A program made the translations under genes and the position numbers. 64,000 bases of DNA, taken from contig NZ_JFKE01000002.1 of NCBI RefSeq assembly GCF_000647975.1, positions 310,001-374,000 on the forward strand. The letters run 5' to 3'. Origin of the DNA: Actibacterium mucosum KCTC 23349 (lineage in GTDB: Bacteria > Pseudomonadota > Alphaproteobacteria > Rhodobacterales > Rhodobacteraceae). This document shows positions 1 through 8,974 of the stretch, in pieces. The first letter of the stretch is position 1; each line of letters begins with the position of its first letter. A model generated the notes under the pieces. The model had not been told where the DNA came from. It made no database searches and was given only the letters and a program-made list of their open reading frames with translations.

Positions 1-1136
1 TGCCTATATCGCGGCTGAACGTAGGCGCCGGGGACGTGGTCGAAGTACAGGACGGCGATGAGACGTTGCTCTACCGCCTCGACCGCGTCGCGCATAGCAC
101 GACACGCGATGTGGAAGCCGTGCGGATCGAACCCGAGGTTTACGTGCCTGCCGATGCGGTTGAAGGCGCGATCAGTCTGAAGCCTTTTGTGGCACCGGTG
201 CCGGTGTTTCCGCAGTTCTTGGACCTGCCGTTGCTGACCGGGCAAGAGGTGCCCCACGCCCCGCATATTGCGGTGACGGCGACCCCATGGCCCGGTACGG
301 TTTCGGTGCTGAGCGCGCCGCAAGACAGCGGATACACGCTGAACACGACCGTGGCGCAGACCTCGGTCATTGGGACGACTGAAACCCCCTTGTTCCGCGC
401 CACGCCCGGCTTGTGGGACCGGGGGCAACCGCTGCGGATGCGGGTTTACGGTGGCACGCTTAAGCCGGTCAGCCAGGACGCTGTACTAAACGGTGCAAAT
501 GCAATGGCAATCGGGGATGGCTCGGCCAACAATTGGGAAGTCTTCCAATTCGCCGAAGTAACGATGGTTGGAGATGACACTTACGAAGTCAGCTTGCGAC
601 TGCGCGGACAGGCGGGCACGGATGGCGTAATGCCCGATGTCTGGCCCGCGGGCAGCACGGTTGTGTTGCTGAACGGGGTGCCACAGCAGATCAATCTATT
701 GCTAAGCGAACGCGGACTGGCGCGAAACTATCGCATTGGACCTGCGGGGCGTCCTTTCGACGACCCGTCTTATGTTCACACGGTTGAAGCATTTGATGGT
801 ATCGGGCTGCGCCCTTACGCGCCCGCGCATCTGCGGGCGACTAGTGACGGGGCAGGAGGTAAATCGCTCAGCTGGATCCGACGCACGCGGGTGGATGGCG
901 ACAGTTGGGCAGGATTCGACGTGCCCTTGGGCGAGGCGACCGAAGCCTACCAGCTGCGGGTGCGCAATGGTGCAGATCAGGTCGTGCGCACGCAGTCGGT
1001 GCTCCAACCGCTCTTTAACTATACCGCTGCAATGATCGCGGCGGATGGGGTGACCGCCCCTTATGCCATTGAGGTGGCACAACTTTCCGACAGTTTCGGC
1101 CCGGGGCTTTTCAAAAGGATCGATATCGATGGCTAA
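1..1136 (+). CDS. GTA host-specificity / baseplate protein, C-terminal part (5' end outside window)
   Basis: Open from the left edge (first full codon at position 3), so at least 377 residues of the C-terminal part of a longer protein. I recognise it as the large gp15-type host-specificity or baseplate-hub protein of Rhodobacterales gene transfer agents. It is Val/Ala/Gly/Pro-rich and beta-rich, without membrane segments. Support comes mainly from context: it is followed at once by a DUF2793 protein, a DUF7742 protein and cysE, an order I associate with the 3' end of GTA clusters. Its stop overlaps the next start by 8 bases, so the two are probably co-translated. The function (tail tip contact with the recipient cell) is inferred from the family. 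Confidence 0.75.
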   Translation, partial: PISRLNVGAGDVVEVQDGDETLLYRLDRVAHSTTRDVEAVRIEPEVYVPADAVEGAISLKPFVAPVPVFPQFLDLPLLTGQEVPHAPHIAVTATPWPGTVSVLSAPQDSGYTLNTTVAQTSVIGTTETPLFRATPGLWDRGQPLRMRVYGGTLKPVSQDAVLNGANAMAIGDGSANNWEVFQFAEVTMVGDDTYEVSLRLRGQAGTDGVMPDVWPAGSTVVLLNGVPQQINLLLSERGLARNYRIGPAGRPFDDPSYVHTVEAFDGIGLRPYAPAHLRATSDGAGGKSLSWIRRTRVDGDSWAGFDVPLGEATEAYQLRVRNGADQVVRTQSVLQPLFNYTAAMIAADGVTAPYAIEVAQLSDSFGPGLFKRIDIDG

Positions 1137-1839
1137 CACTACGCAACTGGATCTGCCTTTGGTGGAGGCGTCGCAGGCACAAAAACATGTCACCGTGAAC
1201 GAGGCCCTGAGCCGTCTGGACGGCATGGTACAACTGCGCCTGATCGACCGGACGCTGACCAATCCCCCGGCAACGGCCGACGATGGCGAAACCTATGAGG
1301 TTCCCGGCGGAGCGGTAAACGCATGGGCCGGACAGGCGGGAAACCTGGCCATTGCATCGAACGGTGGCTGGCTGTTTGTGGCGCCCAAAAGCGGCTGGCG
1401 CGCATGGGACGTGGCGGCAGCGTCCGAGTTGGTCTTTGACGGAGCGACATGGCAAGCCGGTGCCTTGGCAACGTCGGTGAACGGAACGGCAACGGTTTGG
1501 AAGGTGGAAGAGTTCGATCACACGATCACCGCCGGGACAACAAATGCCAGCAGCTTCTTGGTGCCCTCACATTCAATGGTGTTTGCGGTGACCGCGCGCG
1601 TGACGCAGACGATAACCGGAACGTTGACGTCCTGGCAGCTTGGCATGGACGGTTCGGCGGATAGGTTCGGCAGCGGTCTGGGGCTGGGGCAGGGGTCATT
1701 TGCGCGGGGTGTTCTGGGCAGCCCGCTGACCAGCTATTCAAGCCTGCCAATTGATCTGACTGCCACAGGTGGCGACTTTGCAGGCGGAACGGTGCGGATC
1801 GCGGTGCACATGGCGCAGTTCGAACTGCCGGCACTCTAA
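1129..1839 (+). CDS. DUF2793 protein, probable GTA tail-fibre component
   Basis: 236 residues beginning MANTTQLDLPLVEASQAQKH, the typical opening of DUF2793 proteins (QAQKHVTVNEAL motif at residues 17-28, then a Gly/Trp-rich beta region with GWLFVAP and WRAWD). I chose the ATG at 1129 because the DUF2793 domain starts there and it overlaps the upstream stop by 8 bases; the longer open frame from 1063 has no family support. The C-terminal half is a beta-rich extension ending in a stretch that looks like a fibre or receptor-binding head. In Rhodobacter capsulatus, as I recall, a DUF2793 protein is a GTA tail-fibre protein encoded away from the main cluster; here it is in the cluster. Confidence 0.8.
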   Translation: MANTTQLDLPLVEASQAQKHVTVNEALSRLDGMVQLRLIDRTLTNPPATADDGETYEVPGGAVNAWAGQAGNLAIASNGGWLFVAPKSGWRAWDVAAASELVFDGATWQAGALATSVNGTATVWKVEEFDHTITAGTTNASSFLVPSHSMVFAVTARVTQTITGTLTSWQLGMDGSADRFGSGLGLGQGSFARGVLGSPLTSYSSLPIDLTATGGDFAGGTVRIAVHMAQFELPAL

Positions 1840-1843
1840 GCCC

Positions 1844-2143
1844 ATGCGGCCCGTTCTGCATGGTGACGTGGTTGCGGTGGCGCGGTTGCTGCGCGGCTTG
1901 CCCGCCGCCGCGCGCCGGACCCGGATGTTGCAGGTTATAGCGTTGGCCGATGCCGCCGACACACACCGCAAACAAACCGGCCGTCCACACCCGTTGTGGG
2001 GCAACGGGTCGCTGATGGGGGTGGTCTTGCGGGACGTTAAAGGCAGCGAGCCACCGCTGGATGACACCGACTATTGCCGGTGCCTTGCCATGGTGTTTGA
2101 CATGGTTTCAGGCTTGTCACTACGGTCACAATCTCTGGCGTGA
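1844..2143 (+). CDS. DUF7742 family small protein at GTA cluster end
   Basis: 99 residues, starting MRPVLHGDVVAVARLL and containing the conserved-looking stretches THRKQTGRPHPLWGNGSLM and PLDDTDYCRC. I recognise this as the small, uncharacterised Rhodobacterales protein (DUF7742) found after the GTA structural genes. The ATG at 1844 lies 4 bases after the preceding stop, so it belongs to the same transcript. No signal peptide or membrane segment is visible. The biochemical role is unknown; association with GTA is by position only. Confidence 0.7.
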   Translation: MRPVLHGDVVAVARLLRGLPAAARRTRMLQVIALADAADTHRKQTGRPHPLWGNGSLMGVVLRDVKGSEPPLDDTDYCRCLAMVFDMVSGLSLRSQSLA

Positions 2144-2195
2144 TTCCGCCAAGGGTCGGTTTTGACTTGAATTTGCGTCGCACAGAGCCTTTGTA

Positions 2196-2223
2196 CTATC
2201 CTCAAGAAGATTGTGGAGGATAG
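2196..2223 (+). promoter_or_regulatory. Inverted repeat covering the cysE ribosome-binding site
   Basis: CTATCCTC (2196-2203) and its exact reverse complement GAGGATAG (2216-2223) are separated by 12 bases. The right arm contains most of the GGAGG Shine-Dalgarno sequence of cysE, whose ATG is at 2227. In RNA the 8-bp stem would hide the ribosome-binding site; in DNA it could be a dyad operator. Which, if either, is real cannot be decided from one sequence. Confidence 0.5.
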
Positions 2224-2226
2224 GGC

Positions 2227-3036
2227 ATGGCGGAAGTCCAACCTAAGGTCAAAAGCGTTGATCCTGTTTGGGACCGTTTGCGGCAGGAGGCGCGCGAAGC
2301 AATTGCGCATGAGCCGCTTTTGGGTGGATTGGTGCATTCAACTGTTCTGCACCATGACTCGCTGTCGGCGGCGCTGACATTCCGTATTTCGATGAAGCTG
2401 GCCTCGCCGGAAATGCCCGAGCAAATGCTGCGCGAGATTGCTGATGAAGCGCATCGCGAAGATCCGACATTGGCCAATGACGCGCGCGCCGACCTGACGG
2501 CGGTGATGGATCGCGACCCGGCCTGCCACCGGTATTTGCAGGCCTTGCTATATTTCAAAGGGTTTCAGGCCATTCAGGCCTACCGCGTGGCGCATTGGCT
2601 GTGGCGGGAAGAACGGTTTGATCTGGCCTATTTCGTGCAGATGCGGATCTCGGAAGTGTTTGGCGTCGACATTCACCCCGGCGCGCGGATCGGCAAGGGG
2701 ATCATGATCGACCACGCCCATTCCATTGTGATCGGTGGCACGGCGGTGGTGGGCGACAATGTCTCCATCCTGCAATCGGTGACGCTGGGCGGGACTGGCA
2801 AGGAAGAGGGTGACCGCCACCCCAAGATCGGCGATGGGGTGTTGATCGGGGCCGGCGCCAAGGTTCTGGGCAACATCAAGGTCGGCCATTGCAGCCGGAT
2901 TGCAGCAGGGTCGGTTGTGTTGAACGAAGTGCCTCCGATGAAAACCGTTGCAGGCGTGCCAGCCCGGATTGTGGGCGAAGCGGGTTGCGATCAGCCAGCG
3001 GTCTCCATGGATCAGGTAATCGGTTCAAAAGATTGA
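2227..3036 (+). CDS. cysE: Serine O-acetyltransferase
   Basis: 269 residues, the usual length for CysE. The enzyme acetylates L-serine with acetyl-CoA to O-acetylserine, the first step of cysteine synthesis in the cytoplasm. The N-terminal helical domain (about 1-140) is followed by a left-handed beta-helix of hexapeptide repeats (about 145-245) with the catalytic region DIHPGARIGKGIMIDHAHS and the cofactor region GGTGKEEGDRHPKIGDGVLI. Start ATG at 2227 follows GGAGGATAGGGC. It sits directly behind the GTA genes, an arrangement I have seen in other Rhodobacterales, but has its own 80-base leader with the inverted repeat described separately. A strong terminator follows. Confidence 0.95.
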   Translation: MAEVQPKVKSVDPVWDRLRQEAREAIAHEPLLGGLVHSTVLHHDSLSAALTFRISMKLASPEMPEQMLREIADEAHREDPTLANDARADLTAVMDRDPACHRYLQALLYFKGFQAIQAYRVAHWLWREERFDLAYFVQMRISEVFGVDIHPGARIGKGIMIDHAHSIVIGGTAVVGDNVSILQSVTLGGTGKEEGDRHPKIGDGVLIGAGAKVLGNIKVGHCSRIAAGSVVLNEVPPMKTVAGVPARIVGEAGCDQPAVSMDQVIGSKD

Positions 3037-3043
3037 CGTCACT

Positions 3044-3083
3044 AAAAACGCCCCCGACGCTGCACCGCGTCGGGGGCGTTTTT
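3044..3083. terminator. Bidirectional rho-independent terminator between cysE and pdhC
   Basis: A-run, perfect stem ACGCCCCCGACGC / GCGTCGGGGGCGT with loop TGCACC, then a T-run. The A and T runs on both sides let it work in both directions, which fits the convergent cysE (+) and pdhC (-) genes. Confidence 0.95.
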
Positions 3084-3097
3084 GTCTTTGCGGAAAT

Positions 3098-4381
3098 TTA
3101 GGCCAGCATAACCATCGGGTTTTCCAGATTGTCCTTGATGGCTGACAGAAGTTCAGCCCCCAAAGCGCCGTCGATGACCCGGTGATCGACGCTGAGCGTC
3201 ACCGACATGACTGTCGCCACGGCCAGGTCGCCATCGGCATTGACCACCGGTTTCTTGACGCCCGCGCCAACGGCCAGGATAGCACCGTGCGGCGGGTTGA
3301 TCACCGCATCGAAATTGTCGATGCCGAACATGCCCAGGTTCGAGATCGCGAAGCTGCCGCCCTGGTATTCATGCGGCGCAAGCTTGCGGTCGCGGGCGCG
3401 GGCGGCGAGGTCTTTCATCTCGGCCGACAGCGCGGAAAGCGATTTCATTTCAGCGTCTTGCAGGACGGGGGTGAAGAGGCCGCCCTCGATGGCGACGGCC
3501 ACTGCCACGTCCGAGGCGCGCATCTGCAGCACCCGGTCACCGGCCCAGACCGCGTTGGCGGCGGGCACCGATTGCAGCGCCAGCGCGCAGGCTTTGATGA
3601 TGAAATCATTCACCGACAGTTTCACGCCGCGCGGTTCCAGTTGCTTGTTCAGCTGCGACCGGAAGGCCAGCAGCGCATCAAGAGTGATGTCGCGCCGCAG
3701 GTAGAAATGCGGGATGGTCTGCTTGGCCTCGGTCAGGCGAGCGGCGATGGTTTTGCGCATGCCGTCGAGCGGGATGTCTTCGTAGGCGCGGCCCTCGTAC
3801 ATCTTGGCGATGGCATCGGCGGTTGGGCCCGCCGGGGCGGGGTCGGGGGTTTTGGCCGCGATTGGGGCCGGTTTCGGGGCGGCGGTGGCGTGTTCCACAT
3901 CGGCCTTGATGATGCGCCCATGGGGGCCGGAGCCTTTGATGGTGGCAAGGTCCAGCCCCTTGTCGGCGGCGATGCGCCGGGCCAGCGGGGTGGCAAAGAC
4001 GCGCGCGCCGCCAGCGGCTGTTGGCGCGGGGGGGGCGGCCGTCTCGGCGGCCCCTAGCGGGGACACCTCGGCGGCCGCGTCGGCCTTTGGGGCCTCGGGT
4101 GCGGGTTGCGCAAGGGCCGTGATGTCGCCGGCGGTTTCGCCATCGTCGAGCAGCACCGCGATAGGGGTGTTCACGGTGACCCCTTCGGTGCCTTCGGCGA
4201 CAAGGATCTTGCCGATCTTGCCATCGTCGACGGCTTCGAATTCCATGGTGGCCTTGTCGGTCTCGATCTCGGCCAGAAGGTCGCCTGAGGCGACCTCATC
4301 CCCTTCTTTGACCAGCCATTTGGCCAGCGTGCCTTCTTCCATCGTGGGGGACAGCGCGGGCATCAGAATCTGGGTTGGCAT
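3098..4381 (-). CDS. pdhC: Pyruvate dehydrogenase complex E2, dihydrolipoamide acetyltransferase
   Basis: 427 residues. Transfers the acetyl group from lipoamide to CoA in the pyruvate dehydrogenase complex. One lipoyl domain at residues 1-80 (lipoyl lysine K43 in [11 protein letters not shown]), an Ala/Pro-rich linker, a peripheral-subunit-binding domain around 130-165 ([15 protein letters not shown]), a second linker, and the CoA-dependent acyltransferase core to the C-terminus with active-site DHRVIDG (His400, Asp404). Last gene of pdhA-pdhB-pdhC, 12 bases after pdhB. No E3 (lipoamide dehydrogenase) gene follows, so E3 must be encoded elsewhere. Confidence 0.96.
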   Translation of the reverse strand: MPTQILMPALSPTMEEGTLAKWLVKEGDEVASGDLLAEIETDKATMEFEAVDDGKIGKILVAEGTEGVTVNTPIAVLLDDGETAGDITALAQPAPEAPKADAAAEVSPLGAAETAAPPAPTAAGGARVFATPLARRIAADKGLDLATIKGSGPHGRIIKADVEHATAAPKPAPIAAKTPDPAPAGPTADAIAKMYEGRAYEDIPLDGMRKTIAARLTEAKQTIPHFYLRRDITLDALLAFRSQLNKQLEPRGVKLSVNDFIIKACALALQSVPAANAVWAGDRVLQMRASDVAVAVAIEGGLFTPVLQDAEMKSLSALSAEMKDLAARARDRKLAPHEYQGGSFAISNLGMFGIDNFDAVINPPHGAILAVGAGVKKPVVNADGDLAVATVMSVTLSVDHRVIDGALGAELLSAIKDNLENPMVMLA

Positions 4382-4393
4382 GTCGCGCGCTCC

Positions 4394-5758
4394 TTACCGA
4401 TAGGTTACTTTTTTCACCGCCGCGATCACCTCATCCGTGGTGGTCAGCGCCAGTTTTTCGAGGTTGGCCGCATAGGGCATGGGCACGTCTTTGCCGGTGC
4501 AGTTGATCACCGGTGCATCGAGATAATCGAACGCGTTTTCCATGATATAGGCCGAAAGGTGGTTGCCAATGGCGCCGACGGGAAAGCCTTCTTCGACCGT
4601 CACGCAGCGGTTGGTTTTTTGCACGCTTGCGATCAGGGTGGCGTAGTCGATGGGGCGCAGGGTGCGCAGATCGATTACCTCGGCCGAGATACCGTCGGCG
4701 GCCAGCTTGTCGGCGGCTTCCAGCGCGTAGTGCATGCCGATGCCGAAGCTTACGATGGTGACGTCGGAACCTTCGCGCCAGATGCGGGCCTTGCCAAAGG
4801 GGATGGTGAAATCATCCATCACCGGCACCTCGAAGCTGCGGCCATAGAGGATTTCGTTTTCCAGGAAAATCACCGGGTTGGGGTCGCGGATGGCCGTTTT
4901 CAGCAGGCCTTTGGCGTCAGCGGCCGAATAGGGCATGGCGACCTTGAGGCCGGGTATATGGGCGTACCAGGCGGCGTAGTCCTGGCTGTGCTGGGCGGCC
5001 ACGCGGGCCGCGGCGCCATTGGGGCCGCGAAAGACCATGGGTGCGCCCATCTGGCCACCCGACATATACAGGGTTTTGGCGGCCGAGTTGATGATCTGAT
5101 CCATTGCCTGCATGGCGAAGTTGAAGGTCATGAACTCGACGATGGGTTTCAGGCCGCCAAAGGCCGCCCCCACGGCGATGCCGGCAAAGCCGTGCTCGGT
5201 GATGGGGGTGTCGATCACGCGGCGGGCGCCGAATTCGTCCAGCAGGCCCTGGCTGATCTTATAGGCGCCTTGGTATTCAGCGACTTCCTCGCCCATCAGA
5301 TAGACATCTTCGTCGGCGCGCATTTCTTCGGCCATGGCGTCGCGCAGGGCCTCGCGCACGGTCGTGGCGCGCATTTCGGTGCCGGCGGGGTAGTCGGGCT
5401 CGAGGTTGGCGGGTGCGACGGGAGCAGCGGGGGCGGGCGCCTCGGCGGCCCCTTGCGGGGACACCTCGGCGACCGCGTCGGCACTTGCGGCCTCTGGGAT
5501 GGTTGACGCGTCTTCACCCTCTTCCACGATCACCGCGATGGGGGTGTTGACGGTCACCCCTTCGGTGCCCTCGGCGATCAGGATGCGGCCCAGGATGCCC
5601 TCATCCACGGCCTCAAACTCCATCGTCGCCTTGTCGGTTTCAATCTCTGCGATCACGTCGCCCGAATTGATCGGGTCGCCTTCCTTGACCAGCCATTTGG
5701 CCAGCGTGCCTTCCTCCATCGTGGGCGACAGGGCGGGCATAAGCAGTTCGGTTGCCAT
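4394..5758 (-). CDS. pdhB: Pyruvate dehydrogenase E1 component, beta subunit with N-terminal lipoyl domain
   Basis: 454 residues, about 120 longer than a plain E1-beta because a lipoyl domain is fused at the N-terminus (residues 1-80, lipoyl lysine K43 in [11 protein letters not shown]). A short Ala/Pro linker leads to the transketolase-like E1-beta body (from about 128, [16 protein letters not shown]) with [14 protein letters not shown] and the C-terminal ligand domain ([11 protein letters not shown]). The extra lipoyl domain is typical of alphaproteobacterial PdhB. It is very similar to the lipoyl domain of the adjacent E2. Middle gene of the operon, 13 bases after pdhA. Confidence 0.96.
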   Translation of the reverse strand: MATELLMPALSPTMEEGTLAKWLVKEGDPINSGDVIAEIETDKATMEFEAVDEGILGRILIAEGTEGVTVNTPIAVIVEEGEDASTIPEAASADAVAEVSPQGAAEAPAPAAPVAPANLEPDYPAGTEMRATTVREALRDAMAEEMRADEDVYLMGEEVAEYQGAYKISQGLLDEFGARRVIDTPITEHGFAGIAVGAAFGGLKPIVEFMTFNFAMQAMDQIINSAAKTLYMSGGQMGAPMVFRGPNGAAARVAAQHSQDYAAWYAHIPGLKVAMPYSAADAKGLLKTAIRDPNPVIFLENEILYGRSFEVPVMDDFTIPFGKARIWREGSDVTIVSFGIGMHYALEAADKLAADGISAEVIDLRTLRPIDYATLIASVQKTNRCVTVEEGFPVGAIGNHLSAYIMENAFDYLDAPVINCTGKDVPMPYAANLEKLALTTTDEVIAAVKKVTYR

Positions 5759-5771
5759 GGTCTGACCTCCC

Positions 5772-6761
5772 TTACGCGTAGATGTCGGTGTAAAGCTCGG
5801 AAAGCGCCGGTTCGGGGCTTTCCTTGGCGAAATCGGCCGCGGCGTTCACCACCGATTTGATCTCTTTGTCGATGGCTTTGAGATCGTCATCGGAGGCATG
5901 TTTGCCCGAGATCAGCAGCTCGCGCACATGTTCGATGGCGTCGCGTTCCTCGCGCATCTTCTGCACCTCTTCGCGGGTACGGTACTTGGCCGGGTCCGAC
6001 ATGGAGTGGCCGCGATACCGATAAGTCTTTACCTCCAGGATATAGGGCCCCTTGCCCGCGCGGCAGTGCGCCACGGCCTTGTCACCGGCCGCCTTAACCG
6101 CCAGCACATCCATACCGTCAACCTCTTCACCCGGAATGCCATAGGCCACGCCGCGTTCCCAAAGGCTGGGCGATTTGGTTGACCGCTGCACCGAGGTGCC
6201 CATGGCGTATTGATTGTTTTCAATGACAAAAACTACCGGCAGGTCCCACAGGCGCGCCATGTTATAGGTCTCGTAAACCTGGCCCTGGTTGGCCGCGCCG
6301 TCGCCGAAATAGGTAAAGCAGACATTGTCGCTGCCCCGGTATTTCGCCGCAAAGGCCAGCCCCGCACCAATCGGTACCTGGGCGGCAACAATGCCGTGAC
6401 CGCCGTAAAAATCCTTCTCTTTCGAGAACATATGCATCGAGCCGCCCTTGCCCTTGGACAATCCGCCCTCGCGGCCCGTCAGCTCGGCCATCACGCCGCC
6501 GGGATCCATGCCACAAGCCAACATGTGGCCGTGATCGCGATAGGATGTCACGCGGCTGTCGCCGTCTTTCGCAGCAGCTTCAAGCCCGACCACCACGGCC
6601 TCTTGCCCGATATACAGGTGACAAAACCCGCCGATCAGACCCATGCCATAAAGCTGGCCGGCTTTTTCTTCGAACCGGCGGATCAAAAGCATCTCGCGGT
6701 AATAATGCAGAAGTTCGTCTTTGGACGTGTTTGGCTTGCGTGTGCTTTTGCGCGCTGCCAT
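5772..6761 (-). CDS. pdhA: Pyruvate dehydrogenase E1 component, alpha subunit
   Basis: 329 residues. With PdhB it decarboxylates pyruvate using thiamine diphosphate. The TPP-binding motif GDGAANQGQ...ENN lies at residues 153-183 and the active-site loop YRGHSMSDP in the last third. I placed the start at the ATG at 6761 ([17 protein letters not shown]) because a strong GGGGGAGG precedes it; the open frame continues upstream through the promoter region. First gene of pdhABC. A promoter whose -10 box is buried in an 18-bp palindrome lies 28 bases upstream, so the operon is probably repressor-controlled. Confidence 0.96.
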   Translation of the reverse strand: MAARKSTRKPNTSKDELLHYYREMLLIRRFEEKAGQLYGMGLIGGFCHLYIGQEAVVVGLEAAAKDGDSRVTSYRDHGHMLACGMDPGGVMAELTGREGGLSKGKGGSMHMFSKEKDFYGGHGIVAAQVPIGAGLAFAAKYRGSDNVCFTYFGDGAANQGQVYETYNMARLWDLPVVFVIENNQYAMGTSVQRSTKSPSLWERGVAYGIPGEEVDGMDVLAVKAAGDKAVAHCRAGKGPYILEVKTYRYRGHSMSDPAKYRTREEVQKMREERDAIEHVRELLISGKHASDDDLKAIDKEIKSVVNAAADFAKESPEPALSELYTDIYA

Positions 6762-6788
6762 GCGTCGGCCTCCCCCGGAATGACGTGA

Positions 6789-6824
6789 TTGTTTAATATT
6801 AAACAAACCCTAGCAAAGCCGCAA
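6789..6824 (-). promoter_or_regulatory. pdhABC promoter with overlapping 18-bp palindromic operator
   Basis: On the minus strand, -35 TTGCGG (6824-6819), a 17-base spacer and -10 TAATAT (6801-6796). The -10 box lies inside TTGTTTAATATTAAACAA (6789-6806), a perfect 18-bp palindrome. A predicted transcription start near 6789 would give a leader of about 28 bases before pdhA. A protein bound to the palindrome would block RNA polymerase. The regulator is not identified and the motif is not the E. coli PdhR site I know. Confidence 0.7.
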
Positions 6825-6935
6825 TCGCTTTGCACCCAGAAATCCGGCAGCCCCACGCGCCAAACCCGAGCAAGCCGCCCAAAGGCGGTGAAGTGAGATA
6901 TATCTTGTGCCGCAAGGCACTCAATTTAACAGGAA

Positions 6936-7238
6936 TTAGCGGATCACAATTTCATCGGCGCGCAACAGGCCAAGAACCTCGCGCGCTTGCTGATCCAGAA
7001 GATCAAGATCAAGAAAATCATCCGACAGGCGACGTGTCTTGTTCGACATCACGGCCAGCTGCGCCTGCAAGTGATCGCGCTCCACCTCCAGGGTGCGTAT
7101 CTGTGCCTCGGCCTGAATGCGGCGAAACAGTCCATAGTCGCCCTGCACAGCGGCAAAGGTGAAATAGATGCCCAGCAGGAACGCCAGACAAAAATACACC
7201 AAAACACCAAACCTGGGTCGTTTCTGAGAACCGCTCAT
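6936..7238 (-). CDS. FtsB/DivIC-family septum formation initiator
   Basis: 100 residues, short as usual for FtsB-like divisome proteins. Residues about 10-30 form one membrane segment (VLVYFCLAFLLGIYFTFAA), followed by a coiled coil (about 38-70, with IRTLEVERDHLQAQL) and a C-terminal tail (DDFLDLDLLDQQARE). The predicted topology is N-in with a periplasmic coiled coil that pairs with FtsL and FtsQ. The ATG at 7238 is chosen because the basic N-terminus and TM segment follow directly; the longer open frame is not protein-like. It lies upstream of the pdh operon on the same strand, separated by 174 bases that contain the pdh promoter. Confidence 0.85.
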   Translation of the reverse strand: MSGSQKRPRFGVLVYFCLAFLLGIYFTFAAVQGDYGLFRRIQAEAQIRTLEVERDHLQAQLAVMSNKTRRLSDDFLDLDLLDQQAREVLGLLRADEIVIR

Positions 7239-7381
7239 TTTCTCGCCTCTGTCCGCCTCTTTGGTGGGCGGGTGCAAACACAGTGGCATATTTTGATTCG
7301 CCTGTGAATCCCTACAATGCAGAATTTCGCAGAAAAAACAGCGGGGACGTGCTCTAATTGCATGTGGAGGAGGGGTCAGAC

Positions 7382-8974
7382 ATGTCAGAACCACGCAGTG
7401 ATCTGCCCACGCATCAGGTTGAAAACCAACCACCGGTTCGCGGGGATATCGATCTTTTGCAATCGGATCCGGTATTGCAGTCCCATCTGGCCGCTGTTGA
7501 TCGCGTGTCGGTCAACAGTTTGGCACGCACGCTTGGACAGGCGCGTTGGCGGCAAACCGCCCGCGAAGCACAGCGCCATCCGCCTGAACTGGTTCTGTTT
7601 GATGCCGCAGGGCGGCGTCTGGACGAAGTGCGGTTTCACCCGGCGTATCACGACCTGATGACGCTCGGCTTGCAGGCCGGTTATGCAGTCGCGCCGTGGA
7701 CCGGCGGCAGCCATTTGTCTCATGCGGCGATGGTGTATCTGTTCAGCCAGGTAGAACCCGGCATTTGCTGCCCGATGACCATGACATATGCCGCGGCCCC
7801 GGTTCTGAACGACGTTCCTGTTTGGAGGAGCCGCGTAACCGCCCCTGACTATGATCCCCGCATCCTTCCCATTGGCCAAAAACGCGCCGCAACGTTGGGA
7901 ATGGCCATGACCGAGAAACAGGGGGGATCGGATGTCCGGGCAAACAGCACACTGGCGGTGCCCGACGGCGAAGGCTATCGCCTGACCGGGCACAAGTGGT
8001 TTTGCTCGGCCCCAATGTCGGACGGTTTCCTGACCCTTGCTCAAGCACCTGGGGGGCTGACCTGTTTCCTTGTGCCGCGATGGTTGGAAGACGGACGCAA
8101 TGCCATCCACTTGATGCGTCTGAAGGACAAATTGGGCAACCGGTCCAACGGGTCCGCCGAGATAGAGTACCAAAACGCCTTTGCAGAACGCATCGGCGAC
8201 GAGGGTGACGGTGTGCGCACCATCATTCGGATGGTGCACCACACACGGCTGGACACGGCGGTGGCGCCTGCCGGGTTGATGCGCGCCGCCCTGTGTCATG
8301 CGCACTATTGGGCCACCCATCGCCGTGCCTTTCAGCGCAACCTTATCGATGCCCCGCTGATGCGCGCCGTGTTGGCGGACCTTGTGCTGGATTGGGAGGG
8401 GGCAACGGCCTTGGGCATGCGGGTAGCCGCCGCATTTGACGACCCCAACCAGGCCGGCTTTGCGCGGATTTCCGTGGCATTGGCCAAGTTCCTGAACAAC
8501 AAGCTGGCCCCCAATTTCACCTATGAATGCATGGAGGTATTGGGGGGTATGGGATATGTCGAAGACACGCCCCTGCCGATGCTCTATCGCGAAGCGCCGC
8601 TGAACTCGATCTGGGAGGGTTCGGGCAATGTGATCTGTCTGGATATCCTGCGGACCTTGGCCAAAGATCCCATTGCTGCCAATGCCTTGCAAGGCGAACT
8701 TGAGGCAGCCAAAGGCGCCGACCGCCACTACGACACCGCCCTGCACGACCACCAAACCCGCTGGCCCGGCCTGCCGGCCGAAGATCAGGCGCGCTGGTTT
8801 GCCGAACGGTTGGCCGTGCTTTTGACCGCCTCGGTCCTGATCCGGCAGTCGCCGGGCGCGGTGGCTGACGGTTATGTCGCCACCCGCGTGGCCGGTCGGC
8901 ATGGCCGGGTGACCGGCGCGGTGGCCGGGCTGAACCACGCCGCGATTTTGGAAAGGATCGGCAATGACGTTTAA
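7382..8974 (+). CDS. Acyl-CoA dehydrogenase, AidB-like
   Basis: 530 residues, longer than the ~380 of classical acyl-CoA dehydrogenases and matching the AidB subfamily. The N-terminal domain has APWTGGSHLSHAAMVYL; the FAD/substrate region has MAMTEKQGGSDVRANST; the C-terminal helical domain has EVLGGMGYVEDTPLP and SIWEGSGNVICLDILR. It is predicted to be a flavin-dependent dehydrogenase; the substrate (isovaleryl-CoA-like in E. coli AidB in vitro) is not determined. Start ATG at 7382 follows GGAGGAGGGG. The next gene, a thioesterase, overlaps by 11 bases, suggesting joint acyl-CoA metabolism. Confidence 0.88.
   Translation: MSEPRSDLPTHQVENQPPVRGDIDLLQSDPVLQSHLAAVDRVSVNSLARTLGQARWRQTAREAQRHPPELVLFDAAGRRLDEVRFHPAYHDLMTLGLQAGYAVAPWTGGSHLSHAAMVYLFSQVEPGICCPMTMTYAAAPVLNDVPVWRSRVTAPDYDPRILPIGQKRAATLGMAMTEKQGGSDVRANSTLAVPDGEGYRLTGHKWFCSAPMSDGFLTLAQAPGGLTCFLVPRWLEDGRNAIHLMRLKDKLGNRSNGSAEIEYQNAFAERIGDEGDGVRTIIRMVHHTRLDTAVAPAGLMRAALCHAHYWATHRRAFQRNLIDAPLMRAVLADLVLDWEGATALGMRVAAAFDDPNQAGFARISVALAKFLNNKLAPNFTYECMEVLGGMGYVEDTPLPMLYREAPLNSIWEGSGNVICLDILRTLAKDPIAANALQGELEAAKGADRHYDTALHDHQTRWPGLPAEDQARWFAERLAVLLTASVLIRQSPGAVADGYVATRVAGRHGRVTGAVAGLNHAAILERIGNDV

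Noticed and set aside
4394-5758. Apparent fusion of a lipoyl domain to E1-beta as a novelty
   Set aside because: This architecture is standard in alphaproteobacterial PdhB.
7385-8938. 517-codon minus-strand frame opposite the acyl-CoA dehydrogenase
   Set aside because: Shadow frame; the plus strand encodes complete family motifs.
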